Below, one piece after another: positions 37,043 to 49,200 of a DNA stretch of 64,000 nucleotides. This DNA comes from Lunularia cruciata. Its lineage: Eukaryota; Streptophyta; Marchantiopsida; Lunulariales; Lunulariaceae. A program made the position numbers and the translations under genes. Each line of letters opens with the position of its first letter. Within the stretch, counting starts at the first letter, position 1. The notes under the pieces are model-generated. The model worked only from the letters and a program-made list of their open reading frames with translations, was not told the origin of the DNA and ran no database searches. The DNA lies in assembly GCA_948567375.1 (NCBI GenBank), contig OX419755.1:63926944-63990943 (forward strand). The letters run 5' to 3'.

Positions 37043-40000
37043 TACTCAACTGAATACATAGGCTTTTTCAATCGAGGAGAGAGACTACTCGACGACGAGG
37101 ATGACTTGGGAGCTTCCATCATGAGAACGAAAGACAGAGGAAGATGACAAAATCCAAGACTGTAGCAGACTCCTCTCCTGGTCTTTTCAGCAGCAGCAGA
37201 ATTTGATGCCGTACTAGGCGCTCAGTCCTGAGCCACAAATCCCCACCATGAACAGGGCACACCTTTGATAAGAGCCACAAAGTCGATTTGTCGGGTCCAC
37301 CTCTTTCTTCTCTGTAATCCTCTGAACTGTCACTCGATATCCTGTCTTCTACAGTACTCGGGGTAGTTCTTTTTGTTTTCTCCGTTACGATCCAGTTGCC
37401 TCATTCATTCATCGTTAATCCATTTAATCCCTCTCTTTTTCCTTCTCTCTTGTCTTCTTCCCTGCCGCGTTCTCTCTCTAGCTTGTTGCGTTTTGTCGTC
37501 TTTCTCTCTCTTGGTTGCCTCGTCAGTGAAAAGTCCGATCAGGTCCACATCCGAAAGCAGCAAAAGGAAGAGTCCTGTACGAAGGAAAGCGATCGAAGGG
37601 CTGCTGCTGCTGATGACGATGATGTACGAGTTAGAAAGGACAATCAGAGACCCAGGCAGTGAGGAGACGACAGGAAAATCGCTCCCCTATCTGTCTATAG
37701 ATTATTGATCGCATATTATTAGCGACTCTATCCTCTGGGAAATCTTCTCCTGAGACAAACAAATGTTTTCCCGTTGTTCCTTTTCTTCCCTTTGAGAATT
37801 TATTGCCCACAAGGACCATGTAGAATTCCATTCTGTCACTAAAGATCTCAGAAAAGCCAGCGAGTACTGTACAGGAAGCATTCTCAAATAACTGGTCAGG
37901 TTGGTCGTATATGGATCCATACAACCTTTTCTCCTGATCACGTATCTGTCAATACAATTCGTGGTTTTGAACATTCGAGAAATGCTACAAGTCCACCAAG
38001 AGAAAGCTCAATTCTAGTTTTGCTCCTGTTGTAGAGAGGTACAGCAGCTCCAATCATACTCACGACCTTGAAGTTTGTTTCGCTACCATGTTCGGACCTT
38101 GCACTCATCCCGGGGAGTGATCATAAGCTGTATGGATTGCTCTTGGCCCAGAAGGGTAGGAAAAACTTACCTTGAAAAAGCCTTCTCGTCGACACGAAAA
38201 GCTCATGACTCAAATCTCATGTCTATTCTACTCTTCTCCTCGACCCATGATGAAGAGAGAAGTACGTATGAAGGAGCTCTTGGACACGTATTCGTATGCC
38301 CACTTTATGAGTGTCAAGCTTTCCTCCCTTCAGACATTTCCTTAAAAGTTTTGGGTCACGCTGATCCACCTAGCGGTTGTAATCGGCGAATATTTGCTCC
38401 CCGAACAGGACTGCATAAAAAGTGCCCTGACAACAATAAACAGCTCTTTTTAACCTTATCACTTTCACATTCTGTGCCACCAGGGTTACAACGTGCTATA
38501 TCCATAGCAACGTTTTCTTCAACCCTATCACACTACATCCTTCGCCTTGTCATGATGGGAATAGGAAGATGGATACGCATGAACGCCCATAAAAGCATTG
38601 AGCTTTGCGTCTGAACTATAGACCAAGTCAGTAGTAAGATCGAGAGATGGAAAGCTAAGGAACTCTTTGCACAATAAACTAACTTCTGAAACATACCACG
38701 TGAAATTCCCCAGCTTTCCATCACTTTATATTTTTTCATTTGTTTTATCATAAATCCCAATCATAATCTCAAGCATAAACAGAAAGAGGGTGAGATGGAC
38801 ATGGGAAGTAGACTAGATTGTTCCTGGGCCTTTCTTCAACATCAGAATGGTCACTTATTTCATCTGACCATATAGTAAGAATTTCTCAATTCACTCTGTT
38901 GAAAAGGATTTTTCTGATTGCATCACAAAGTACATTATTGCCAAGGAACTCATTTGGATTTCCTGAAAGAACGACAGCTAGCCCAAAAAGAGCAGTGGTG
39001 CAATAGTTTTGGTATTAAAACAAAGTGGTCCCAAAGTGGTCTTTCTAGTGGTCTTTCTTGATGTCTCGTGCCTTTCTTTCCCGTATCAGATTGACAAGAG
39101 ATTCCAGTTGGGCGGAACGAACCACTTGAATGTCATGGATGTCATGGTCTTCCTCTTGTGCTGGATGACTGAGCTTGGATTGCGTGCGCATGCACTCGAG
39201 TATCGTTACGATTTCCCTATACAATGGGTACTGGTTCCCTTTGCAACTTTTACTCATCCCAAGGAGCTTTTCTTGAGAGCATCCATAATTCTTGTACTGC
39301 CATTCGAACTAAAATCAAGTTTTTCTTCACTTGATTCACATCTCTTTAGATTTAAATCAAGTGAAAAAACTTGCAGCTACGAGAACCTGTACACTCAAAC
39401 TCATTGTGAGAGGTGCTTGAAATAAATTGAATCTAGTGGTGGGCTTAGACAAATGAGCTGATAAGAAGTTACACAATGTTTGGTGGTCCGGGGGTTTCTG
39501 CAACTAACTCGAGGCCATGGCTTATGGATCTGTCGCAAGAGGAAGGTCAGTATTCTGTGACCCCAGGCTTTCTTGAAGATAGCAGGCAAGGCGAGTATAT
39601 CCTAATAACCTCTAACGAGTCGCCATCCGAGACGATGGTTCGAACATTCTAAGATTTTCAGGGGAACAGACGTTGGAGCATATTTAGTGATGGACTGTAG
39701 AGCCCTTTGTTCACAACCTAGTTCCATTCTGCAACAGCGAAAGATAATCAGGCAGACTTTTTACTCTGAATTCCTGATCGCGAATCTGTAGCGGGTGAAA
39801 GCCGGTCACTGATTTCCATGTTTAACGAACTAAACAAAACTCGAGATAATGCGCAGTAATAAGCACAAAGACTCAGAGATTTGAACTCCAATAAAAAAGA
39901 GACTAGTACAATATCGTTGACGTTTTCTGCAGGATTCTTGCCTTCAGACACCTTTGTACAGCATCTCCACGAGCAGAACTTCAAGGTGACTGGTAGCTAA

Positions 40001-40153
40001 TAGACATGTGGAAGGAGCAGAGTACACAGAAAGTGATGGATAGTCTTGTCCACGCGAGTGGATGTGCCATCTCGCGTGGAGAAATACAACTTTGGTCCGT
40101 ACTTTGGTCTTCCCATCTCAATAGAGTATATCACAAGAAGGAAATTATGGTTC
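37043..40153. other. Intergenic DNA downstream of the ABC gene, no gene supported
   Basis: Two longer open stretches (38075-38614 and 39009-39425, plus strand) lack recognisable domains and have no supporting splice structure. I leave them uncalled. Confidence 0.35.
39316..39373. repeat. Imperfect 20-bp foldback
   Basis: CAAGTTTTTCTTCACTTGAT (39316-39335) pairs with AATCAAGTGAAAAAACTTG (39355-39373) apart from a 1-2 nt bulge. The loop is about 19 nt. Confidence 0.85.
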
Positions 40154-40159
40154 TTTATT
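40154..40159 (-). terminator. Candidate polyadenylation signal of the ABC gene
   Basis: AATAAA on the minus strand, about 70 nt after the TGA stop of the ABCB26-like gene. Confidence 0.5.
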
Positions 40160-40227
40160 TACGGAGACAAAGCCGGCCTGCAAATAAACGGATGACTGTC
40201 GGAGAAACTAGGAACCCCAAAGATGTA

Positions 40228-43200
40228 TCAAGGGAGCGTGCTTAGTTGCCTCCTTGTTAGTCGTGCATATTCACCGTCTAGTTTTAACAATTCGTCATGG
40301 CTACCCATCTGCACAGATTTCAAACATGACCAGCTTCAGTAAGCTCCTCGTCGCATGCTTTGATTATTCTTACCATATGAACAAATAAACGTGAATTTAT
40401 GGGACATACTACTATACATAGATGCGAATGCTTTTGGTGCTTTAGGATCACTTTCAACGGACCTCCGCAATCTGCCCTTGATGCATAACCACAATTCTAT
40501 GAGCTGCCCGGATTGTTGATAGCCTGTAAAGATGTGGCAGCACAACATTAGCAAGTCCAAAGAGATGTTGCGACAAATAAGTCAAAAGCTGTAAAGGAGA
40601 ACCGGCACAGATGATGGTATATCATGACAGTGATAAAAGGTTCTGGTAATCGAACATAATGAAAAAGATACATGCAACGAGTTAATGAATTACTAGGTCC
40701 GGCTATAAGCCAACGGGTCAAGGCAATAAGATTCTCTACAAGCAGGAATCCCGACAAACCGCCCAGACGAATGACTACCTTTACAGGTCTTCTTCGGAGA
40801 GAAACGAACTCGTCAAAAGAAGAGAGCAATAGTTACCTGTGGGCAATCACAAGAACAGTACGCTTCCGTTTGCCATCCCCACGCATGGCCCGGTCCAATG
40901 CTTTCTGTACTCAAAAAACGAGGTTAAAGAACCGGAATTTTCAAAGAGCGGGCAACACGTCCTAAAATCTAGCAGGACGACAGCTGAGAGAAACAGGTGG
41001 AGCAAACCCACCTGTACAAGATGTTCACTCTCCGAGTCAAGCGCGCTGGTTGCCTCATCAAGTACCAGTATTGCAGGATCCCTCAGAAGTGCCCTGGCAA
41101 TAGCTATGCGCTGCTTCTGTCCACCACTTAGACGAACATTGTCCACAATAGTCTTGTAGCCATCAGGGAGCGCCATTACAAAGTCGTGAGCATTTGCCTG
41201 CCTTGCTGCTCTTTCTATGTCCTGAGGAGTTACGTTTTTACTACATCCATAAGATATGTTGGAAGCTATGTCCATGCTGAACAGACGAGGCTCCTGTGAT
41301 GGCAAAAGAGCTCAGGTATTGGTTAAATCTGATATCAGGACTCACCGCTAGGAATTTGCTGAACCAGGTTAGGATTGTGCCACCAGTCAGACTACAGGCT
41401 ACTTTCGTCTTGAAAGAGCTGAAGACAGGATCTCAACTCTTGTTTATGATCAGAAACTCAAGATAATTAGTCAATACGGTGACAGGCAGAACTTTGACAT
41501 TATTGGAAGATAGGTAGCATTCAGCGGATTGGTCTAATTACCTGACTCACAACTCCAAGCTGGTTTCTGAACCACTTAATATCAAGATCATTTAAAGGAA
41601 CACCATCGATAATTATCTGGCCCATTCCACAACACAAGTACCCAACTGTCAGGCAATCCAGTCAAAGTGCTGCCGGTGCGAAAACCCTGGAAGTAAGAAT
41701 ATGCAAGTAATCACAGGCATTCCTACTAACTCTCCAACAACCGTGAAAGAGTAGGAATAGAGTAGAGAACATCAAACCTGGCCATGTGATGGTTCATACA
41801 GTCTGAGCAGCAGCCCTACAATTGTACTCTTACCACTGCCGCTTAGACCGACCTATTTAACCAGGAAAGAAACCTCGTGCAAGTTAGATCATGACGCTGC
41901 CGTGACGAGGAGGAATAAATGCGTACAAAATAATTTTCGAGCCGTTTTCAGGGGGAAAACTTGTATTTACTTACTACTGCACCCTGAAGTCAGGTGCCCG
42001 GATCTGATCCCAACATAGTGTACAACGGTTGGATAAGTAGGTAGATCCTTAGACATCTAAACAAGTGTGCGTAACAAATCAAAGAACGGTATATGCATCA
42101 ACTTCTAATTTATTAGAGAGGAGAATATGGGCTAATCAAGGAAGTTAGATTAACGCCATGGATGCAAGTTAATATCTACACATCAGTTGAGTGTTATCGA
42201 CGTACCACAGCGACAAGTTCGCCTGGAAATATGGATAAACACACATTCCGCAAGACGGGAACCTGCAGCAATTTTGCGTTAGCACTCAAGATGGCAATCT
42301 TCTCCCGCCGGCCATTTGTGTTTATTGAGGTGCAGGGAACCCGGTGACACTTATTGTATCACAGTCAGCGGAGCAGCCAGCTAGGCAATGGGTCTTTCCT
42401 GAAAGTAAATGCCAAATGTATTTGGCAAATGCTGCTTGAAAGATTGGAGATTGATGAGAAAGTCACGCCAGCCAGTAACAGATGAAGAGAGCTCAGTTTT
42501 ATGACACTATTGTAGATGCATTCATTCATTACAATACACTCACCAGTCTGACATATGAGCTACTCACAGTGCAATAAAGTGCAAAGTACAGACCTGAGGC
42601 CTTGCTGGATACTGGAAACATATATCGTTAAATTGTATGCGTCCTTTAATCTCAGGCAGCTTGCATCCTGGCCCAAACGATAAAGAGGACTTAAAAATCT
42701 TAGAAGCTTTGGACTGTATAGGCAAAGGATATAGGTAGATGAGAGCAGAAGCCATTCCTAGAACAGGTGATCCAGAACTCATTAAATGCATATGATTGGT
42801 AACCAAGATGTACATTATGCACAATGCTGGAATAGTGATAAATCCATAAAGCAGAATGCATCGAATGTAACCTGATGCGAATGCATAATTCCAATAAATC
42901 AAGAACAACATATATCTAAAGGACAAGTAAACAACTTGAAATCGATAACAGCTATTCAAACGAATTCGGGAAATATAAAACATTGTGTAATTGACCACCA
43001 GTAAGCAGTGCATGAACAAAGAAAATTAAACTGTAGGCTGGATATCGAAAGTCAGGTATGAAGGAGGAAGCAGGCAAAGAGCGACAGAAAAAGAATAGGG
43101 AGGGTATTAGCTGGGGAAGGGAGGAGTGGAGCAAAAGAGGACCGGATATATAGATATATGAGAGCAGAAGAGGACCGGATATTTAGTATACCGCTAAAAG

Positions 43201-46200
43201 CACTATGGACGCTTCAGTCCTGGAATGCTAAACAAATAATGGAAGAAGAAGGTGGACATAGTAAACCTCCAAGAAAGCACATGTGCCTTCATCAGTGCCT
43301 CATGCAGTGCCGAAGTAGCTGAGCAAGTTTCAGTACTCCTCGTACCGAGTTTTTACTCGAAAACTCGTGAGTGCCAAAGCATAGGTAAAGGATATGAGGA
43401 GATGAGAGCAGAAGCCGTTCCTCGAACTGGAGATCCGTATTCGGAACTCATTAAGTGCATATGAAGTGCAGATGGAATGACAATAAAATGAAACCAAAAG
43501 TAAATGAAAAGTACATGCGGAAACAAGATGAAGTGCAACTCATAATGTAATTGCATGTAAGGCTAAGCACCAACATCATATAATTATCAGAAGGTAACCA
43601 CATGCAGAGATACTGGAAACCAACGTGTAATCGAAAACAGTAAAGCAACGCCTGTAAAGAAATCGAACACGACGTGTAATCAAAGACCAATAGAGAAATG
43701 AACAACATCGTGTAAACACTAATTGCAAAGCAACGCATGTAAAGAAGTAGTAATCAACATGTAAACAAAGACCGCTGAGCCGGACATGAACTCTTAAGCA
43801 GTCTGTGAACAGAAGTCGGTAAGGGATTTTAGGAGATAACAGCAGAAGCCATTCCTCAGACGGGGAATCCAGAACCATTAAATGCATATGAAGTGTAGAT
43901 GAAATGTAAACATGATATGAGAGATGAGAACAAGAGCCGTTCATCGAACGGGAGATCTGGGACTCAACAAGTGCATATAAAGGGCATACGAAGTGTATGT
44001 ATAATGGCAATGAAATGATCGAATTAACAGAAAATAATGTAGATGAAACGTGAAGAACGGAATTAAAACGAAGCACCGACACCAAAAATTGATCCAAAGC
44101 TAAAAAATCTGCAGAGAAACTTGTTAATCAACGTGTGTAAGCAAAAAGGGAATCATGAGAGCAGAAGCTGTTCTTTGAACGGGGGATCCAGAACTCAAAA
44201 AGTGCATATGAAGTGCGGATGAAATGTAAAGACCTGTGCAAATCGAGATGAGTGATAAAGCCGTAAAAGAGATGAAGTGAATCTAACAGATCAAATGTAA
44301 AGCTAAGCACAAACGAAATATAAATATTTCCTGCTCTACTGATATACATCATGTAACCGATAAGCACTAAGCAAAGCAAGTTGCAAAATAGAGGACAACA
44401 TGCCATTGAAGACCAACCAGCAAAACCTGAGATTAAGTGAACTGAGATCGGAAGACCAGGCAGAAATCATGTACAGGGACCATGAAACATATCCACAAAT
44501 TGTTAGAAGTATAATGCAGTGTTGTGTTAGATTTCTGTTCAAGCATGACTACTGTTCACATGCTACTGTTCATATATACAATTCACATGAATTCCATGAG
44601 CTACACGAGTTACATGAGCAGTATGTTAGCACACCCTTCAACAGATCTCTGTATCAATATAATCCCAGTTAGGGGTTCTTTCAAGGTTAATTGATTCATT
44701 CCACAACTCATTTTCTCACATGGTTTAAGAACTCTAACCTTTAGAATTCCTTTTAGCTGCTAGGGGACACCTTAGCACACACAAAAATTTCGAAATTTTG
44801 AGAGACCTAAATTTTACACACTAGTGTACCTGGAAAAACAAGAGTCCCTTGTTCCTCCTCTGAAGAGTGTCTCTTTCTGTGGGTTTTAGGAGAGAATTTT
44901 CTTTTATATCCTCTGTTACCCTCCTCCTCTGTTAGTCTGGGTTTTGGGAGAGAAATTCTCCACTATCCTCTGTGAATCAAATCATCATGTTTGTTGCTGG
45001 TGTTGGTGCTTCTGCTGGTGAAATATTTGCTGTTCCAACCATTCGATTTGACTCAATTTTGTTAAATTCAATGACAATTATTTTCAATCTTGGAAACATT
45101 ATCTTGCATTCAAACTGAAGGTGGCTTCAATTTTTACAATTGTTGATGGTACTGTAGTTACGCCCACCTCAGGAGCTTCTCTACCTGATTGGGAGCATAG
45201 GAATCTTGTTGCTCTTGAAGCAATCAATTCAATTAGCTCTTGAGTTTGTTCCTACCATCAACAGGCAAATGTTGGCAAGCAAAGCATAGATGGATTTAAC
45301 AACCATGTACGAAGGTACCGATGATGTCACAATCATGTACCTCCTGGACACTTTGATGAATTTGAAGATGCGTGAAGGCACCAGCGTAACAAAGCACATT
45401 ACCAATTTTCAAGGAGTCCTCACCCAATTAGTTCCGGTGATCAACCCAATCGATGATCAACATGCTAAGCTCCACTTGATGAGATCTATGCCTTCTAGTT
45501 TCAAGTATTTTCTGCAATCATTGTGAACATAGAAGGCACTACATCTCTCTGATATCATTGCTCTTCTTCTTCAAAAAGAGATCAGTATGAAGTATGAAGG
45601 TCTTGTAGAGCCAACAACTGCTCTAGCAATCACACAAGGCTCTACATCTTCTTACAGAAACAAAGGTAAAGGGAAAGGGAGCTGGAAGAGTGAATCTCAT
45701 GGTTTTTCTGGTCAGAACTCTTTCAATAGACCTTCTGGTCAGAATCAGAGTTATTTCTCTCTCTTATTTCTCTACATCTTCTGGAGGAAATTCCTTCAAA
45801 CCTTCTATCATCTGTCACTACTGCTCAAAGAAGGGACATCACATCAAAGACTGTCGCAAGTGCATTGCTGATGCAAGGGAGAAAGGAGGCAAGGAACATC
45901 CCTTGGTCAGAACTCTTTCAGCAGACCTTCTGGTCAGAATCAGAGTTATTTCTCTACATCTTCTGGAGGAAATTCCTTCAGACCTTCTATCATCTGTCAC
46001 TACTGCTCAAAGAAGGGACATCACATTCAAAGATTGTCGCAAGCGCATTGCTGATGCAAGGGAGAAAGGAGGCAAGGAACACCATCACTCCAATTCTTCT
46101 ACAACTCACCTCTCTTTGTACAATGTTGATGTTGTTCCTTCAGTCACTCAGGACAACAGATGGTACATCGACACCGCTGCTTCTCAGCACATGACCTACC

Positions 46201-49200
46201 AACGAACTTGTTTCCTAGTCTATGAAGCATATTCACCACCTAGACAAGGTTACTTGGCTGATGGTTCCAACATTGCTATTCTAGGCCATGGGACAGTTTC
46301 TGTTAAGCTTGCTTGTTCAAGGAAGTCCTACATGCTAGAAGATGTTTTCCATGTTCCTTTGCTGAACAAAAATCTCTATTTAGCAGTTCAGTTGAGCAAG
46401 TCATATAGATCATTTCAGTTAAAGGAAACTAGCATTTTCTTTTGTTAGTTTAGTGACTTCTCTAATTTTGAGGTTTTGTTAAATTTCTTTAAAAGCTCTG
46501 CTAAATATACTTAGGGTAAAGTGGAGGCACAGCCCTAATTAGAGTCCTGCAAAGCAACCTTCTACGATTTGGTTATGTGTATATAAAAGTGATTTTCGCT
46601 CTTGTTTAGCTAACTTCTCCTACAAGGGTCATTCCCAGCACCTTGTCACTTGTTTCAAGTGTGTTCTATTATGCTTATCTCTGGGGTATCTTTTGTGCTG
46701 CGTGAGTGCTGCTGTGTACTATCTTTGAAAGCTCTGAGAGAGAGTGAGTTGAATATTGTTGTGTGCAATCAAGAGTGTCTATTCTGGTAGACTGGGAAAG
46801 TTAAGTGCTAGGATGTCCGATACATCAAAAATCAAAATGATTGAGGATAGATAATCTACTTTAAAGACTAGGAAGAAAGGTTCTCATCATCCTTTATGAT
46901 GATCTGCAGAATCTGATTGCATCCTGTTCTAGATTGGATAACTTTTGGCTTCCAGGAGAGTCTGTTGAGCAACCTCAAGATGCTGCAGTCTCTACATCAA
47001 CTCAGTCTCAGACATCTCAAGCTGCTGCAATCTCTATTCCAACCAGGGATACATATTCCGCTATTACTTCTCTATGGCATTGACGACTTGGGCACATCAG
47101 CAAGAATCAACTTCAACTTCTACAAGACAAAGATCTGGTTGCTGGGATGGATCGGATCCATCCTAATTTGTTTCCTGTTTGCTCACCTTGTCTTCATGGC
47201 AAGCAAAGTCGATTTCCCTTACCTCAGGAAGGAGCTACTAGAGCCACTGTTCCATTGGCTCTCTCGTCCATTTTGATGTTTGTGGTCCCATCTCTTCTGC
47301 TACCTACACTGGTTACAGATACTTTGTGACCTTCATTGATGATTACACAAGGTACACATTCTTGTATCTACTCAAGTTCAAACATGAAATTTTTACTTGT
47401 TTTCAGGAATACGTGACCTATGCAGAGACTCAACTCAATCAGAAGGTTCGGGTGTTGTGCTCAGACAATGGTGGTGAATACAACTCTGCAAATTTTCATC
47501 TTTTCTAAAAAGGTAAAGGTATCAGGCACCAGTTCAGCACTCCACATACTCCTCAGCAAATGGTGTTGCTGAGAGAAAGGACAGAACATTGGTGGAAGCA
47601 ATCCGCACTATGTTATTTGAGTCTGGACTCCCCAAGCCTTACTGGGGAGAGGCACTACACACTGCCAACTTTCTGAAAAATCAAAGTCTTACCAAAGCCA
47701 TCTCCTCCGAAGTCACACCCTTCCAACTCTGGTTTGGTTATAAACCTAATCTATCCCTACTTCACATTTTTGGTTGCATTGCTTATGCACATGTTCCATC
47801 TTCTTCCAGATCTAAACTTGATTCTAAGTCTTCCAAGTGTATCTTCCTTGCTTATGATCAGGATAGTAAAACTTATAGACTACAGAAAATATCTGATACC
47901 TACATTTTTCTGTCAAGAGATGTTCAGTTTCAGGAACATACCTATGCTCATGCACATAAATAGTGTTCTGACACTCAAGGATGTTCAACTGGATTTCATC
48001 TGTGATCTGACAATTTTCATTCCCTCTCCTGCTTATAGTTCTCAGTCTACCCACAGTCCATCCCCACCAACTCCTACTAAGTCACCTCCTCTCCACAATC
48101 TTACAACTCCAACAATTCCTTCTGCATTACCTTCTTCACTACAATCCTTACCTTCTAGTTCTGGCACTCCCCACAGGTCCTCAGGATCCTCTACTATTGT
48201 TTACACTAGGAGGCCAAAACCTCTATCTTCTCCAGATGCTGTCCAAGCACCGTCTATACATCAAGGCACCAGGGTTCGCACTCCAGTTCGAAAATATGAT
48301 GCACTGTTGGAGTCTGCTAATGCACTAAGCATGCATTACTCTGCACCTGACCCTGATCCCAACACTTATGAAGCTGCTATCGCTGGACCTGATTCCAGTA
48401 AATGGTTTGAGGCTATTCAAGATGAGCTTCAGTCCATGGAGAGCAATCAAACATGGGTCATCACTGAGTTACCAGCCGGTCGCAAGGCAGTCACCTGTAA
48501 GTGGATTTTTAAGAAGAAATAAGATGCACAAGGTTTGATCCAAAAGTACAAGGCTCGACTTGTTGCTCATGGTTTCTCTCAAGTTAGAGGTATTGACTAC
48601 ACAGAGACCTACTTTCCTGTTGTCAAATTGACAACAATTTGCGTGTTGCTTGCTTACTCAGCTCAGAATGATTTGGAAGTGCATGCTCTTGATGTCAAAA
48701 CAGCTTTTCTCAATGGCACATTGACTGAGAAAATCTACATGCACATTCCTCCTGGCTTGCTGACTCCTGACCAGCACAAGTAGCAATAAGCCACTAAACA
48801 AGGGCAATTGGTTTTACAGCTCTACAAGGCTTTGTATGGTCTCAAACAGTCTGTCCGACAGTGGTATCACAAGTTTGATCAGTTTTTACTAGGTTTGGGA
48901 TTTCAGCACTCTGGAGCTGATTCTAATCTCTATAGCTTCCATTCTGGTTCTCATTTTGTCATCTTACCTCTTTATGTAGATGACTGCATCCTTGCCAGCA
49001 ATAACCTTTCTCTTCTCCTCTCTATCAAAGAGTCTCTTAAACAGGGTTTTGAGATGACTGATCTGGGAGAGATTAGTCATTGTCTTCAGTTGCAAGTCAC
49101 AAGAGACAGAAAACAAAGAAAGATCAGTCTATCTCAAGAGAGATATTTAAGAGAGATTCTTACTCGTTTTCATATGCAAGACTGTATACCTCTTTACAAT

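Noticed and set aside
38075..38614. 179-codon plus-strand open frame
   Set aside because: No recognisable domain, irregular composition and no linked exons; likely chance.
39009..39425. 138-codon plus-strand open frame
   Set aside because: Opposite strand is also open, no motif, and it contains the foldback at 39.3 kb; likely non-coding.
42731..44228. CRISPR-like array from regularly repeated units
   Set aside because: Units are diverged, spacing is irregular, the context is a plant intron, and no cas genes exist.
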